From contig CAYHHI010000073.1 in NCBI GenBank assembly GCA_964356335.1, positions 1 through 7,796 of the forward strand: 7,796 nucleotides of DNA, in the 5' to 3' direction. This document shows, piece after piece, positions 1-6,012 of the stretch; the stretch's first letter is position 1, and each line of letters begins with the position of its first letter. The position numbers and the translations under genes are program-made. The stretch comes from CAYHHI01 sp964356335. Lineage in GTDB: Bacteria > Arandabacterota > Arandabacteria > Arandabacterales > Arandabacteraceae. The notes below the pieces were generated by a model, which was not told the origin of the DNA, ran no database searches, and saw nothing but the letters and a program-made list of their open reading frames with translations.

Positions 1-516
1 TGTATTCTGCCACGTGCTTCCAACACTCACTTCGTCCTTGGGCAGAGGCTGAAACAGGGTCGCCATTTGCTGAACGAGCACGTTCTTAAGATCACGGTCC
101 TCTGCCGTATAGCTGTGTATGCCGTCGAGTCCTCTCCAATCAAGCACCTCTCCCGCCGGACCAAGCTTCAGCCAGAGGTACTGCCCCTTGTATCCAGCTG
201 CCTCGTTATCGGGAGTGAATTTACCGCCGGATTGCTCGACGATTGAGAAAGCATCGAACGTCAGTCGTCTTGTGATCACGCCGTCGGGGGCGATGCTGTC
301 AACCCGTGCGGAATAGGTTATGTCGCTTATCCATGAACTCGTGGAGCCCTCCAGATTGACGGTCACACTCGAAGTCATCTTGTATTGCGAGGACTGGCCG
401 CCCATCTGCTTGTAGGCGAGCGTCACGGTCTGGGGAGCCGTCGAGACAGCAGCCTTACCGCCGCAACCCATGTAGAACACGAGACCCAGGAGCACCAACC
501 ACACCAGGTACTTCAT
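1..516 (-). CDS. Predicted lipoprotein of unknown function, 3'-truncated by window edge
   Basis: The frame is open from the ATG at 516 to the left edge: 172 residues seen, C-terminus missing. A short lysine-containing N-terminus, a hydrophobic stretch (4-16) and Cys18 in the context VFYMGCGG make a lipoprotein signal peptide; Tyr at -3 departs from the common Leu of the lipobox. The mature part starts with small and polar residues and then shows alternating polar and hydrophobic stretches such as YKMTSSVTVNLEG and ITYSARVDSIAPDG, suggesting a beta-rich, export-side domain. The end reads LFQPLPKDEVSVGSTWQNT. This resembles poorly described bacterial lipoproteins of the DUF6263 kind, but I am not sure of that. 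No Fe-S or flavin motif is visible, so it is not RnfB. It is downstream of rnfA in the same direction, 29 bases away, and probably shares its transcript. Confidence 0.82.
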   Translation of the reverse strand, partial: MKYLVWLVLLGLVFYMGCGGKAAVSTAPQTVTLAYKQMGGQSSQYKMTSSVTVNLEGSTSSWISDITYSARVDSIAPDGVITRRLTFDAFSIVEQSGGKFTPDNEAAGYKGQYLWLKLGPAGEVLDWRGLDGIHSYTAEDRDLKNVLVQQMATLFQPLPKDEVSVGSTWQNT

Positions 517-522
517 GTCAAA

Positions 523-531
523 CACCTCCTT
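523..531 (-). promoter_or_regulatory. Very strong ribosome-binding site of the lipoprotein gene
   Basis: The minus strand reads AAGGAGGTG, a nine-base perfect complement to the usual 16S rRNA 3' end, 6 bases before the ATG at 516. It is stronger than the sites before the rnf genes and lies in the only real gap between genes, so this gene is probably translated independently rather than by coupling to rnfA. Confidence 0.85.
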
Positions 532-545
532 CGAAGAAGCATGCC

Positions 546-1133
546 TCATCCACCTATCAGACCTGAGAAACCAAGAAACGCGATTGCCATGAGCCCGGCC
601 GTGATGAAAGCGATTGGAAAACCCTTCAGAGACTCAGGTACGGGCCCTAGATCTATCCGCTCCCTCAGGCCGGCCATCAGCAGCATCGCCAGGGTGAAGC
701 CCACGCCGGCAGCGAACCCGTGAACAGTGGCCGCGACGAAGTTGTAGGACTTGTCGACATTGAGGACCGCGACGCCAAGCACTGCGCAGTTGGTCGTTAT
801 CAGCGGAAGGTATATCCCCAACGCCTTGTAGAGGCCGGGGGATGATCTTTCAATAAACATCTCCACGAATTGAACCAACGCCGCAATCGCAAGTATGAAG
901 GCTACGGTTCTCAGGTACTCGATGTGGAGAGGAACCAGCACCAGTCTGTATATTCCAAAGCAGGCCACCGATGCCAAAGTCATAACGAAGATCACGGCAA
1001 AGCCCATACCCACAGCTGAGTCAAGCTGCTTCGAAACCCCGAGAAAAGGGCAGAGCCCCAGGAACCGCGCCAGCACGAAGTTGTTGATCAGTATCGCGCC
1101 GATGGCGATCGAAAGGAGTTTTCCCACGTCCAT
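546..1133 (-). CDS. rnfA: Electron transport complex subunit RnfA
   Basis: Six-helix membrane subunit of Rnf, homologous to RnfE and NqrE, with opposite topology. It has 195 residues, the normal length. Seen: INNFVLARFLGLCPFLGVS (Cys28) and YLPLITTNCAVLGVAVLN (Cys116), the expected [2Fe-2S] ligand motifs, then VHGFAAGVGFTLAMLLMAGL and the C-terminal FPIAFITAGLMAIAFLGFSG. A GAGGAG sequence in the last codons of rnfE lies 7 bases before the ATG. In most rnfCDGEAB clusters rnfB follows directly; here a lipoprotein gene begins 29 bases after the stop instead. Confidence 0.97.
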   Translation of the reverse strand: MDVGKLLSIAIGAILINNFVLARFLGLCPFLGVSKQLDSAVGMGFAVIFVMTLASVACFGIYRLVLVPLHIEYLRTVAFILAIAALVQFVEMFIERSSPGLYKALGIYLPLITTNCAVLGVAVLNVDKSYNFVAATVHGFAAGVGFTLAMLLMAGLRERIDLGPVPESLKGFPIAFITAGLMAIAFLGFSGLIGG

Positions 1134-1136
1134 ATG

Positions 1137-1730
1137 CTAGCTCCTCTTATTCTCCAGGAGGTTGAAGAAGCCTATCACGAGTCCGAGTGTTATGAAAGCC
1201 CCCGGTGCCAGCGCAACCATGAGGACCGGATTGTAGTGCTGCCCCAGGAGCACCAGATTCCAGATCTTGCCGGTGCCGATGATCTCTCTCGTGGCGGACA
1301 CAATACCCAGCGCAAAGGTGAAACCAATGCCCATCCCAAGCCCGTCCAGCAAGGATGCCATGACCCCGTTCTTGCTTGCGAATGCCTCCGCGCGCCCAAG
1401 GATTATACAGTTGACCACGATCAGGGGTATGAATATGCCAAGGTTCTTGTGAAGCTCCGGGGTGTAACCTGCCATAACAAGATCGACAACGGTGACGAAG
1501 CTTGCTATGACGACTATGTAACAAGGTATCCTTATCTTATCCGGCACCACGTTCCGGATCAATGAGATGAAAACGTTTGAGCCGACGAGGACAAAGGTGG
1601 TGGCGACCCCCATGCCGACGCCGTTCTTAAGAGCCGTCGAGACGGCGAGGGCAGGGCACACACCGAGCACTATGCGGAAAACCGGCATCTCTTTGAAAAG
1701 CCCCTTTGTGAACTCTCGTCTGAGGCTCAC
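1137..1730 (-). CDS. rnfE: Electron transport complex subunit RnfE
   Basis: Six-helix membrane subunit of Rnf, related to NqrD. With RnfA it is thought to form the membrane core and to share an intramembrane [2Fe-2S] cluster. It has 197 residues, the normal length. Seen: the cysteine motifs VLGVCPALA (Cys25) and IPLIVVNCIILGRAEAFAS (Cys108), the positions expected for cluster ligands, and REFTKGLFKEMPVF at the N-terminus. The start is GTG at 1730, overlapping the rnfG stop (GTGA), with a GGGGAGGG ribosome-binding sequence at 1737-1744, about 6 bases upstream. The TAG lies 3 bases before the rnfA ATG. Confidence 0.97.
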   Translation of the reverse strand: MSLRREFTKGLFKEMPVFRIVLGVCPALAVSTALKNGVGMGVATTFVLVGSNVFISLIRNVVPDKIRIPCYIVVIASFVTVVDLVMAGYTPELHKNLGIFIPLIVVNCIILGRAEAFASKNGVMASLLDGLGMGIGFTFALGIVSATREIIGTGKIWNLVLLGQHYNPVLMVALAPGAFITLGLVIGFFNLLENKRS

Positions 1731-2629
1731 TGGATACCCTCCCCGAAACCACCGATCGTGCTCTCAAGCCTTACTATAGCATCTTTCACGGATTCCGTGA
1801 CAGCCCGCGAGGATACAGTCGCACCCGTTATGGCCTGTATGGCCTTGGAGTATACGGTGGCGCCCGTTATGGCCTGTACGCTCCTATCGCTTTTCTCCTG
1901 GCCGAGGACGAGCTCTCCCCGCGACTTACCGATGAACTGTGCCTGCCACCATGGTGCAGTCTCCTGGCGAATTCTTCTCACGACTTGGTTGGAAACCTCA
2001 TATGTGAGCGCGGGATTGGACAGGAGTGCAGCATCCGCGCCTCCGACCGCAATTGTCTTCGACGCAATCGTCATGACACCGGCAGTGTCGTGAGTGGCAA
2101 TCGCTTTGGCCAGATCGGCACAGAGGGCCGTATCTTTGATCTCCACCTCCACAGACCGCCTGGCGCCGTCCCCCACGATCTCAACGGATACTTTCTTCGG
2201 TGCGCCCTTGCCTGCGGCTTCTTTGAGGGCATCAAGCACCGTCTTGGTGGACTTCACTTCCTCTATCTTTGTGCCGAGCCCCGGGGTTTCCTGCTCGGAG
2301 GTTATCTTGATCCCCGTGATTCTGCCCCCGGAGTCCACTCCCACAATCGTCTCGATGTAGCTGGCGTAGCCTCTGCCCCTTGCCTTCAAGGTGTAGCCCA
2401 CCAGGTCGGTGGTATCCGCATTCCTGTATCCCCTGTAATACACGAAACCATCAGTCTCAACGGGCACGAAGACGCCGAGCACCGCCTCAGGAAGCACCGA
2501 TCGCCGTGCCAGCTCGTCCGCTACCAGTTTCTGCTTCTCGATTCTGGGCGAAGCGCTCTCGTAAACAAAGCCGAGCGCGAGAGCTGAGACAAGACTTATC
2601 GCTGCCAGCACAACCACCAGCCGCATCAT
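1727..2629 (-). CDS. rnfG: Electron transport complex subunit RnfG, enlarged, with duplicated flavinylation motif
   Basis: Membrane-anchored flavoprotein subunit of Rnf, related to NqrC, with covalent FMN on a threonine placed by the flavin transferase ApbE (no apbE in the window). Seen: one N-terminal transmembrane anchor (about 3-23); the FMN-binding core LVGYTLKARGRGYAS (76-90); ETPGLGTKI (114-122); WWQAQFIGKS (227-236); and two flavinylation motifs, ITGATV at 254-259 and again at 267-272, giving Thr258 and Thr271 as candidate sites. At 300 residues it is clearly longer than the roughly 190-220 typical of RnfG, because of about 95 extra residues between the ETPGLG and WWQAQF blocks. A GAGGTG ribosome-binding sequence in the end of rnfD favours the first of two adjacent ATGs. 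It ends in a GTGA overlap with rnfE. Confidence 0.94.
   Translation of the reverse strand: MMRLVVVLAAISLVSALALGFVYESASPRIEKQKLVADELARRSVLPEAVLGVFVPVETDGFVYYRGYRNADTTDLVGYTLKARGRGYASYIETIVGVDSGGRITGIKITSEQETPGLGTKIEEVKSTKTVLDALKEAAGKGAPKKVSVEIVGDGARRSVEVEIKDTALCADLAKAIATHDTAGVMTIASKTIAVGGADAALLSNPALTYEVSNQVVRRIRQETAPWWQAQFIGKSRGELVLGQEKSDRSVQAITGATVYSKAIQAITGATVSSRAVTESVKDAIVRLESTIGGFGEGIQ
1799..1876 (-). repeat. 39-bp tandem duplication within rnfG encoding two FMN-attachment motifs
   Basis: Two directly adjacent 39-base units, 1838-1876 and 1799-1837, encode QAITGATVYSKAI and QAITGATVSSRAV. They share 10 of 13 residues and 29 of 39 bases, and each begins with the same 14 bases (CAGGCCATAACGGG). 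Several differences are synonymous, so this is not a trivial copy error in the read. The duplication stays in frame and repeats the threonine to which FMN is normally attached. Confidence 0.9.
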
Positions 2630-3663
2630 TGGATCCGCTTCACCTCACCGAGCTTCCTGGGTCGTGTGAACCTGTCGATCAAAGGCACCGCGATATTCAT
2701 CAGGAGGATCGAATAAGATACTCCCTCGGGATATCCTCCCTTCAACCTTATTATACTAGTGATGACCCCGCACCCACCTCCGAAAATCAACTTGCCTCGC
2801 TGAGTGACCGGAGAAGTCACTATGTCGGTTGCCATAAAGAAAGCACCCAGAATCAGTCCACCCGATATCACATGGAAGAGGGCATTGCCATGGAATATCC
2901 CCTGTCCACCCATGATCCATGTCAAGACGGCCACAGTCCCGACGTAGGAAACCGGAATCCTCCAACAGATTATGCGTCTCGCCAGGAGATAGACAGCCCC
3001 AATGCCAAGCAGGAGCACCGATGTCTCGCCGATGCATCCGCCGTGGTTGCCGAAGAACAGGTTCTTGAGGGAAGCCCTGGAGTAGAGCTCCTTCAGATAC
3101 GTGCTCGCCTGACCCATGTTCTGAGAGGACGCTGAGGGATCGCCCAGTATGTGCCGCGCAATTCTGAAAACATGGAGGGGTGTTGCCGTCGTGATGGCGT
3201 TGATCCCCGAGATCGATCCGCGTGAGGGCGCGATCCATGAGCCTGTCATATACACCGGCCAAGACGCCAAAAGGAATGCTCGTGCCGCAAGCGCAGGGTT
3301 GAACGGATTGTAGCCGAGGCCTCCGAAAGGTATCTTGGCGATCCCGATCGCAAAAGCGGATCCCACAACTGGCAGCCAGTATGGGACCCCGGGCGGGAGA
3401 TTAAAGGCCAGCAGTATGCCCGTCACGAGCGCACTCCCGTCGGCCGCCGTGATTTTTTTCCTCGTTGCCCGCTGGCATGCTGCCTCAGTGGCGATCGCGG
3501 AAAGGCTTGCGGCCACTATTATGACGAGAGCTCTCAAGCCGAAGAAATAGACGGCCCCTACCGCTGCCGGCGCAAGCGCAATAACTACGGCATACATCAC
3601 GCCCTTTACATCAAGTCCGTCCCTCAGATGAGGCGAAGCCGAAACTGTCAGCATCTGCTTCAT
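2626..3663 (-). CDS. rnfD: Electron transport complex subunit RnfD
   Basis: Integral-membrane subunit of Rnf, related to NqrB, that carries covalent FMN and takes part in ion translocation. At 345 residues with many hydrophobic helices it has the usual size. Seen: SASPHLR near the N-terminus (8-14); NPALAARAFLL (122-132); the flavin-attachment region ITTATPL (157-163), where Thr161 is the candidate FMN-phosphate acceptor; MATDIVTSPVT (277-287); and GGYPEGVSYSILLMN (309-323). The attachment motif reads TTAT rather than the textbook S/T-G-A-T. The ATG follows the rnfC stop with no gap; a second ATG three codons on is possible. The stop overlaps the rnfG start in ATGA. Confidence 0.96.
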   Translation of the reverse strand: MKQMLTVSASPHLRDGLDVKGVMYAVVIALAPAAVGAVYFFGLRALVIIVAASLSAIATEAACQRATRKKITAADGSALVTGILLAFNLPPGVPYWLPVVGSAFAIGIAKIPFGGLGYNPFNPALAARAFLLASWPVYMTGSWIAPSRGSISGINAITTATPLHVFRIARHILGDPSASSQNMGQASTYLKELYSRASLKNLFFGNHGGCIGETSVLLLGIGAVYLLARRIICWRIPVSYVGTVAVLTWIMGGQGIFHGNALFHVISGGLILGAFFMATDIVTSPVTQRGKLIFGGGCGVITSIIRLKGGYPEGVSYSILLMNIAVPLIDRFTRPRKLGEVKRIQ

Positions 3664-4986
3664 CTATTTCTTCTCTTTCTTTGGTTTCGCCGGAACCAAA
3701 GCCTTGCCCTGCTTCATCCAATGCACGTGGTTTATCTTTGAGGGGCATACGAAGGCACAGATTCCACATTCGATGCAGTCAAGAACCCCGTATTGCTCGG
3801 CCCGGGCGATTCTATCAGTCTCCACGGACCTGGTTATCTCATTGGGCATGAGCCCCATCGGACAACCATCCACACATCGGGCGCATCTGATGCAGGGATC
3901 CGGCTCGTCCGGGAAGGCATCCTCCTCTCTCATGAGAATTATGCCCGTGGTCCCCTTCACGACAGGGGCTTCATCGGTCACCTGCGCGATTCCCGTCATG
4001 GGACCGCCCATCACGATCTTGCCGCAGTCATCGCTGGCTCCGCCCGCCGAGGCGATCACATGGCTCACGGGCGTGCCGATCCTGACTCTGAAGTTACCCG
4101 GCCTCAAGGCTGCGCTTCCCGCGACCGTGAGGACGCGGCTCACAAGAGGCCTTCCGTGTGTCAACGCTTCGGAAATGGCGAAACTCGTCCCCACGTTTTG
4201 AACAAGGCAGCCCACATCCATGGGAAGACCTCCGCAAGGAACCTCGCGCCCTGTTATGGCTTTAACCAGTTGCTTCTCGGCACCCTGGGGATACTTCACC
4301 TTGAGGTCGAAAACCGTGATCTTGGCTTCGTCACGTACGGCTTCCATCGCCCGCGCTATCGCATCAGGCTTGTTGCGCTCTATGCCGATATAGCCGCGCT
4401 CGGCTCCCAGAACCCGCATCATGATCTTCAACCCTTGTACGATCTCCGAGGTGTGCTCCAACATGACACGATGGTCTGCGGTGAGGTAGGGTTCGCATTC
4501 GGCCCCGTTGAGGATCACGGTGTCGATATGCCTTCCTTCGGGAGGTGAGAGTTTCACGTGAGTTGGAAAGGCGGCGCCGCCGAGGCCGACTATGCCCGCG
4601 TCCTGGATAGCGTCTCGGATCGTCTTGGGATCAGCACTGGACAGATCACGCCGGGCCACAAGCTCAATCCATTGGTCCTTGCCGTCATTCCCTATCTCGA
4701 TTGCCGGCATCGACTGCCCAAGCGGATGAGGGAAATCCCCGATCGACCTGACGGTTCCCGAAACTGAGGCATGTATCGGCGCCGAGACGAAGCCATCGGC
4801 TTCAGCAATCTTCATTCCCACTTTGACGGCGTCGTTCGCCTTTACAAGCGGCTTGGCCGGGGCCCCCGTGTGCTGGGAGAGCGGGATTATGACTCTCGGA
4901 GGCGGGGCGATTTCGGATATGGCCTTGCCCGAGGTCGCAGCCTTAGCGTCATCGAGGTGAACACCACCCTTAAAGGTCCTTACCAC
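3664..4986 (-). CDS. rnfC: Electron transport complex subunit RnfC
   Basis: Peripheral NADH/FMN-binding subunit of the Rnf complex, which exchanges electrons between NAD(H) and the membrane subunits. With the GTG start it is 440 residues, normal for non-enterobacterial RnfC. Seen in order: FKGGVH (5-10); GLGGAAFPTHVKL (134-146), the flavin/nucleotide-binding loop; NGAECEPYLTADHR (from about 160); KYPQGAEKQLVKAITGREVP (231-250); GGPMTG (327-332); then two ferredoxin-like [4Fe-4S] motifs, Cys365/368/371/375 and Cys404/407/410/414. The tail is lysine-rich and lacks the long alanine-rich extension of enterobacterial RsxC. The start shares one base with the nrdG stop, and the TAG is followed directly by the rnfD ATG. 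The start codon is the only uncertain part. Confidence 0.96.
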   Translation of the reverse strand: MVRTFKGGVHLDDAKAATSGKAISEIAPPPRVIIPLSQHTGAPAKPLVKANDAVKVGMKIAEADGFVSAPIHASVSGTVRSIGDFPHPLGQSMPAIEIGNDGKDQWIELVARRDLSSADPKTIRDAIQDAGIVGLGGAAFPTHVKLSPPEGRHIDTVILNGAECEPYLTADHRVMLEHTSEIVQGLKIMMRVLGAERGYIGIERNKPDAIARAMEAVRDEAKITVFDLKVKYPQGAEKQLVKAITGREVPCGGLPMDVGCLVQNVGTSFAISEALTHGRPLVSRVLTVAGSAALRPGNFRVRIGTPVSHVIASAGGASDDCGKIVMGGPMTGIAQVTDEAPVVKGTTGIILMREEDAFPDEPDPCIRCARCVDGCPMGLMPNEITRSVETDRIARAEQYGVLDCIECGICAFVCPSKINHVHWMKQGKALVPAKPKKEKK

Positions 4987-5735
4987 TAAACAAGCCCACC
5001 TCTTGAGGAGAGCACCGTTCGTGTCTTTCCCCGGAAGAAGCAAAACCTTACGTGGGTTCTTGCCCTTTCAACCAGGCGAGAGACAAAATCGTCGTTGTAG
5101 GGTAAAGCTCCGCGCAGGTCAGGGGCAAGGGAATTCTCAGGGATAAACTGCTGAAGGACGTATCGCCTCGCACCCTCGATTGATCCTGCAATCCCGACCA
5201 CCTCATCCTCACCCACAAGCCCGGGAACGAGCGTCGTCCTGAATTCATAGGAATCTCCCAGCGAGGAAGAGGATAGGATCGCTATCGACGATCTGAGGGC
5301 ATCAAGGTCAACCGCAACGCCTGCCGCAGTCTCATATCTTCCGTCTAGTGGCGCCTTGACATCCATCGCTATGTAATCGACCAGCCCCTGGTCTATGAGG
5401 CTTTGAAGCATCTCAGGCCTTGTCCCATTGGTGTCGAGCTTTACACCAAGGCCGAGAGCCTTGATACTCGCAAGAAAACGAGGAAGCTCGTCCCATATGG
5501 TAGGCTCACCCCCGGTCACCACAACACCGTCGATCCATTCCTTGTTCCTCGCAAGATAGGCTCTGACCAAAAGGAAATCGACCGGGGGAATCTTCTCATG
5601 CCGCAAAACCAGATCGCCATTCTGACAAAAGGGGCATCTCAGGTTGCAGCCGGGAAGAAATGTCACTGCCGAGATCTTACCGTCCCAATCGCAGAACGAA
5701 GCTTCAATGAATCCCTTGATTTCGAGACTCTTCAT
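4986..5735 (-). CDS. nrdG: Anaerobic ribonucleotide reductase activating protein (radical SAM, long NrdG type)
   Basis: A radical-SAM enzyme of 249 residues that should cleave S-adenosylmethionine with a reduced [4Fe-4S] cluster and place the glycyl radical on NrdD. Seen: cluster motif CxxxCxxC (Cys30, Cys34, Cys37) in the context LPGCNLRCPFCQN; the SAM-binding TGGEP motif (74-78); DTNGT (101-105); and DYIAMDVKAP (120-129). The N-terminus IKGFIEASFCDWDGKIS and the C-terminal QQFIPEN segment fit the longer activating-protein family (often called NrdG2) rather than the short enterobacterial NrdG of about 155 residues. The start lies 32 bases inside the redoxin gene, with only a weak purine-rich stretch before it, but no later start keeps the conserved N-terminus. 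Its TAG shares one base with the GTG of rnfC. Pyruvate formate-lyase-type activases look similar; the adjacent nrdD decides the call. Confidence 0.92.
   Translation of the reverse strand: MKSLEIKGFIEASFCDWDGKISAVTFLPGCNLRCPFCQNGDLVLRHEKIPPVDFLLVRAYLARNKEWIDGVVVTGGEPTIWDELPRFLASIKALGLGVKLDTNGTRPEMLQSLIDQGLVDYIAMDVKAPLDGRYETAAGVAVDLDALRSSIAILSSSSLGDSYEFRTTLVPGLVGEDEVVGIAGSIEGARRYVLQQFIPENSLAPDLRGALPYNDDFVSRLVERARTHVRFCFFRGKTRTVLSSRGGLV
4995..5004 (-). promoter_or_regulatory. Ribosome-binding site deciding the rnfC start
   Basis: The minus strand reads AAGAGGTGGG inside the last codons of nrdG, about 9 bases before a GTG at 4986. This spacing, with the conserved FKGGVH motif right after the GTG, supports that start over an ATG at 5043 that would put 19 unconserved residues in front of RnfC. 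Confidence 0.7.
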
Positions 5736-6012
5736 CCAAAGCTTCTCTTAGGAAGTATTTCTTGAAGTCGCGGGATACCGGAACCTGTCTCACCCATCTT
5801 GCGAGCTCCCCGCCTTCGTCCTCAAGGATGACGGTGGGGACATCATAGACGTCTCTCCAGGCCCCTTCGGCTAGCCCGTCGGGCGTGTCCATATCAATAA
5901 ACTCTATCGAAGTGTCCTCCAGCCTCCCCCACTTGCGGGAGAAGTATTCCATTTTATTGAGAGCCGATTTGCAGGCGCCGCAATCCTTCCGTCCGAATAT
6001 GTTCACTCTCAT
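5704..6012 (-). CDS. Glutaredoxin/thioredoxin-like small redox protein (NrdH-like candidate)
   Basis: A 102-residue protein with a thioredoxin-fold appearance. It begins with a beta strand (RVNIF), then the redox motif CGAC (Cys11, Cys14) at the start of a helix, and has a likely cis-proline in the VPT motif at residues 58-60. These are the only cysteines. It is probably a cytoplasmic dithiol/disulfide carrier. A ribosome-binding sequence GAGGAG (6022-6027) lies 9 bases before the ATG, which overlaps the nrdD stop (ATGA). Its 3' end overlaps the activase gene by 32 bases. Because it sits between the reductase and its activase, the likeliest job is re-reducing NrdD cysteines after each turnover; some class III reductases are known to use a thioredoxin or glutaredoxin-like protein instead of formate. 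That role is inferred from context. The fold call is fairly sure, the partner is not. Confidence 0.85.
   Translation of the reverse strand: MRVNIFGRKDCGACKSALNKMEYFSRKWGRLEDTSIEFIDMDTPDGLAEGAWRDVYDVPTVILEDEGGELARWVRQVPVSRDFKKYFLREALDEESRNQGIH

Noticed and set aside
527..536. Short palindrome CTTCGAAG in the gap between rnfA and the lipoprotein gene, as a terminator or operator
   Set aside because: The arms are only four bases, there is no GC-rich stem or T-run, and it overlaps the ribosome-binding site; chance is the simpler explanation.
1985..3135. Plus-strand open frames of 200 and 251 codons opposite rnfG and rnfD
   Set aside because: They overlap one another and lie antisense to conserved Rnf subunits; their translations are rich in Arg, His and Pro, typical of shadow frames.
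3793..4548. Plus-strand open frame of 251 codons opposite rnfC
   Set aside because: It lies wholly antisense to a clear RnfC with full motif conservation and encodes no recognisable domain; it is a by-product of codon composition.
4984..5043. ATG at 5043 as the start of RnfC (459 residues)
   Set aside because: It would add 19 residues unlike any RnfC N-terminus and overlap nrdG by 58 bases. The GTG at 4986 has a suitable ribosome-binding sequence and is followed directly by the conserved FKGGVH motif.
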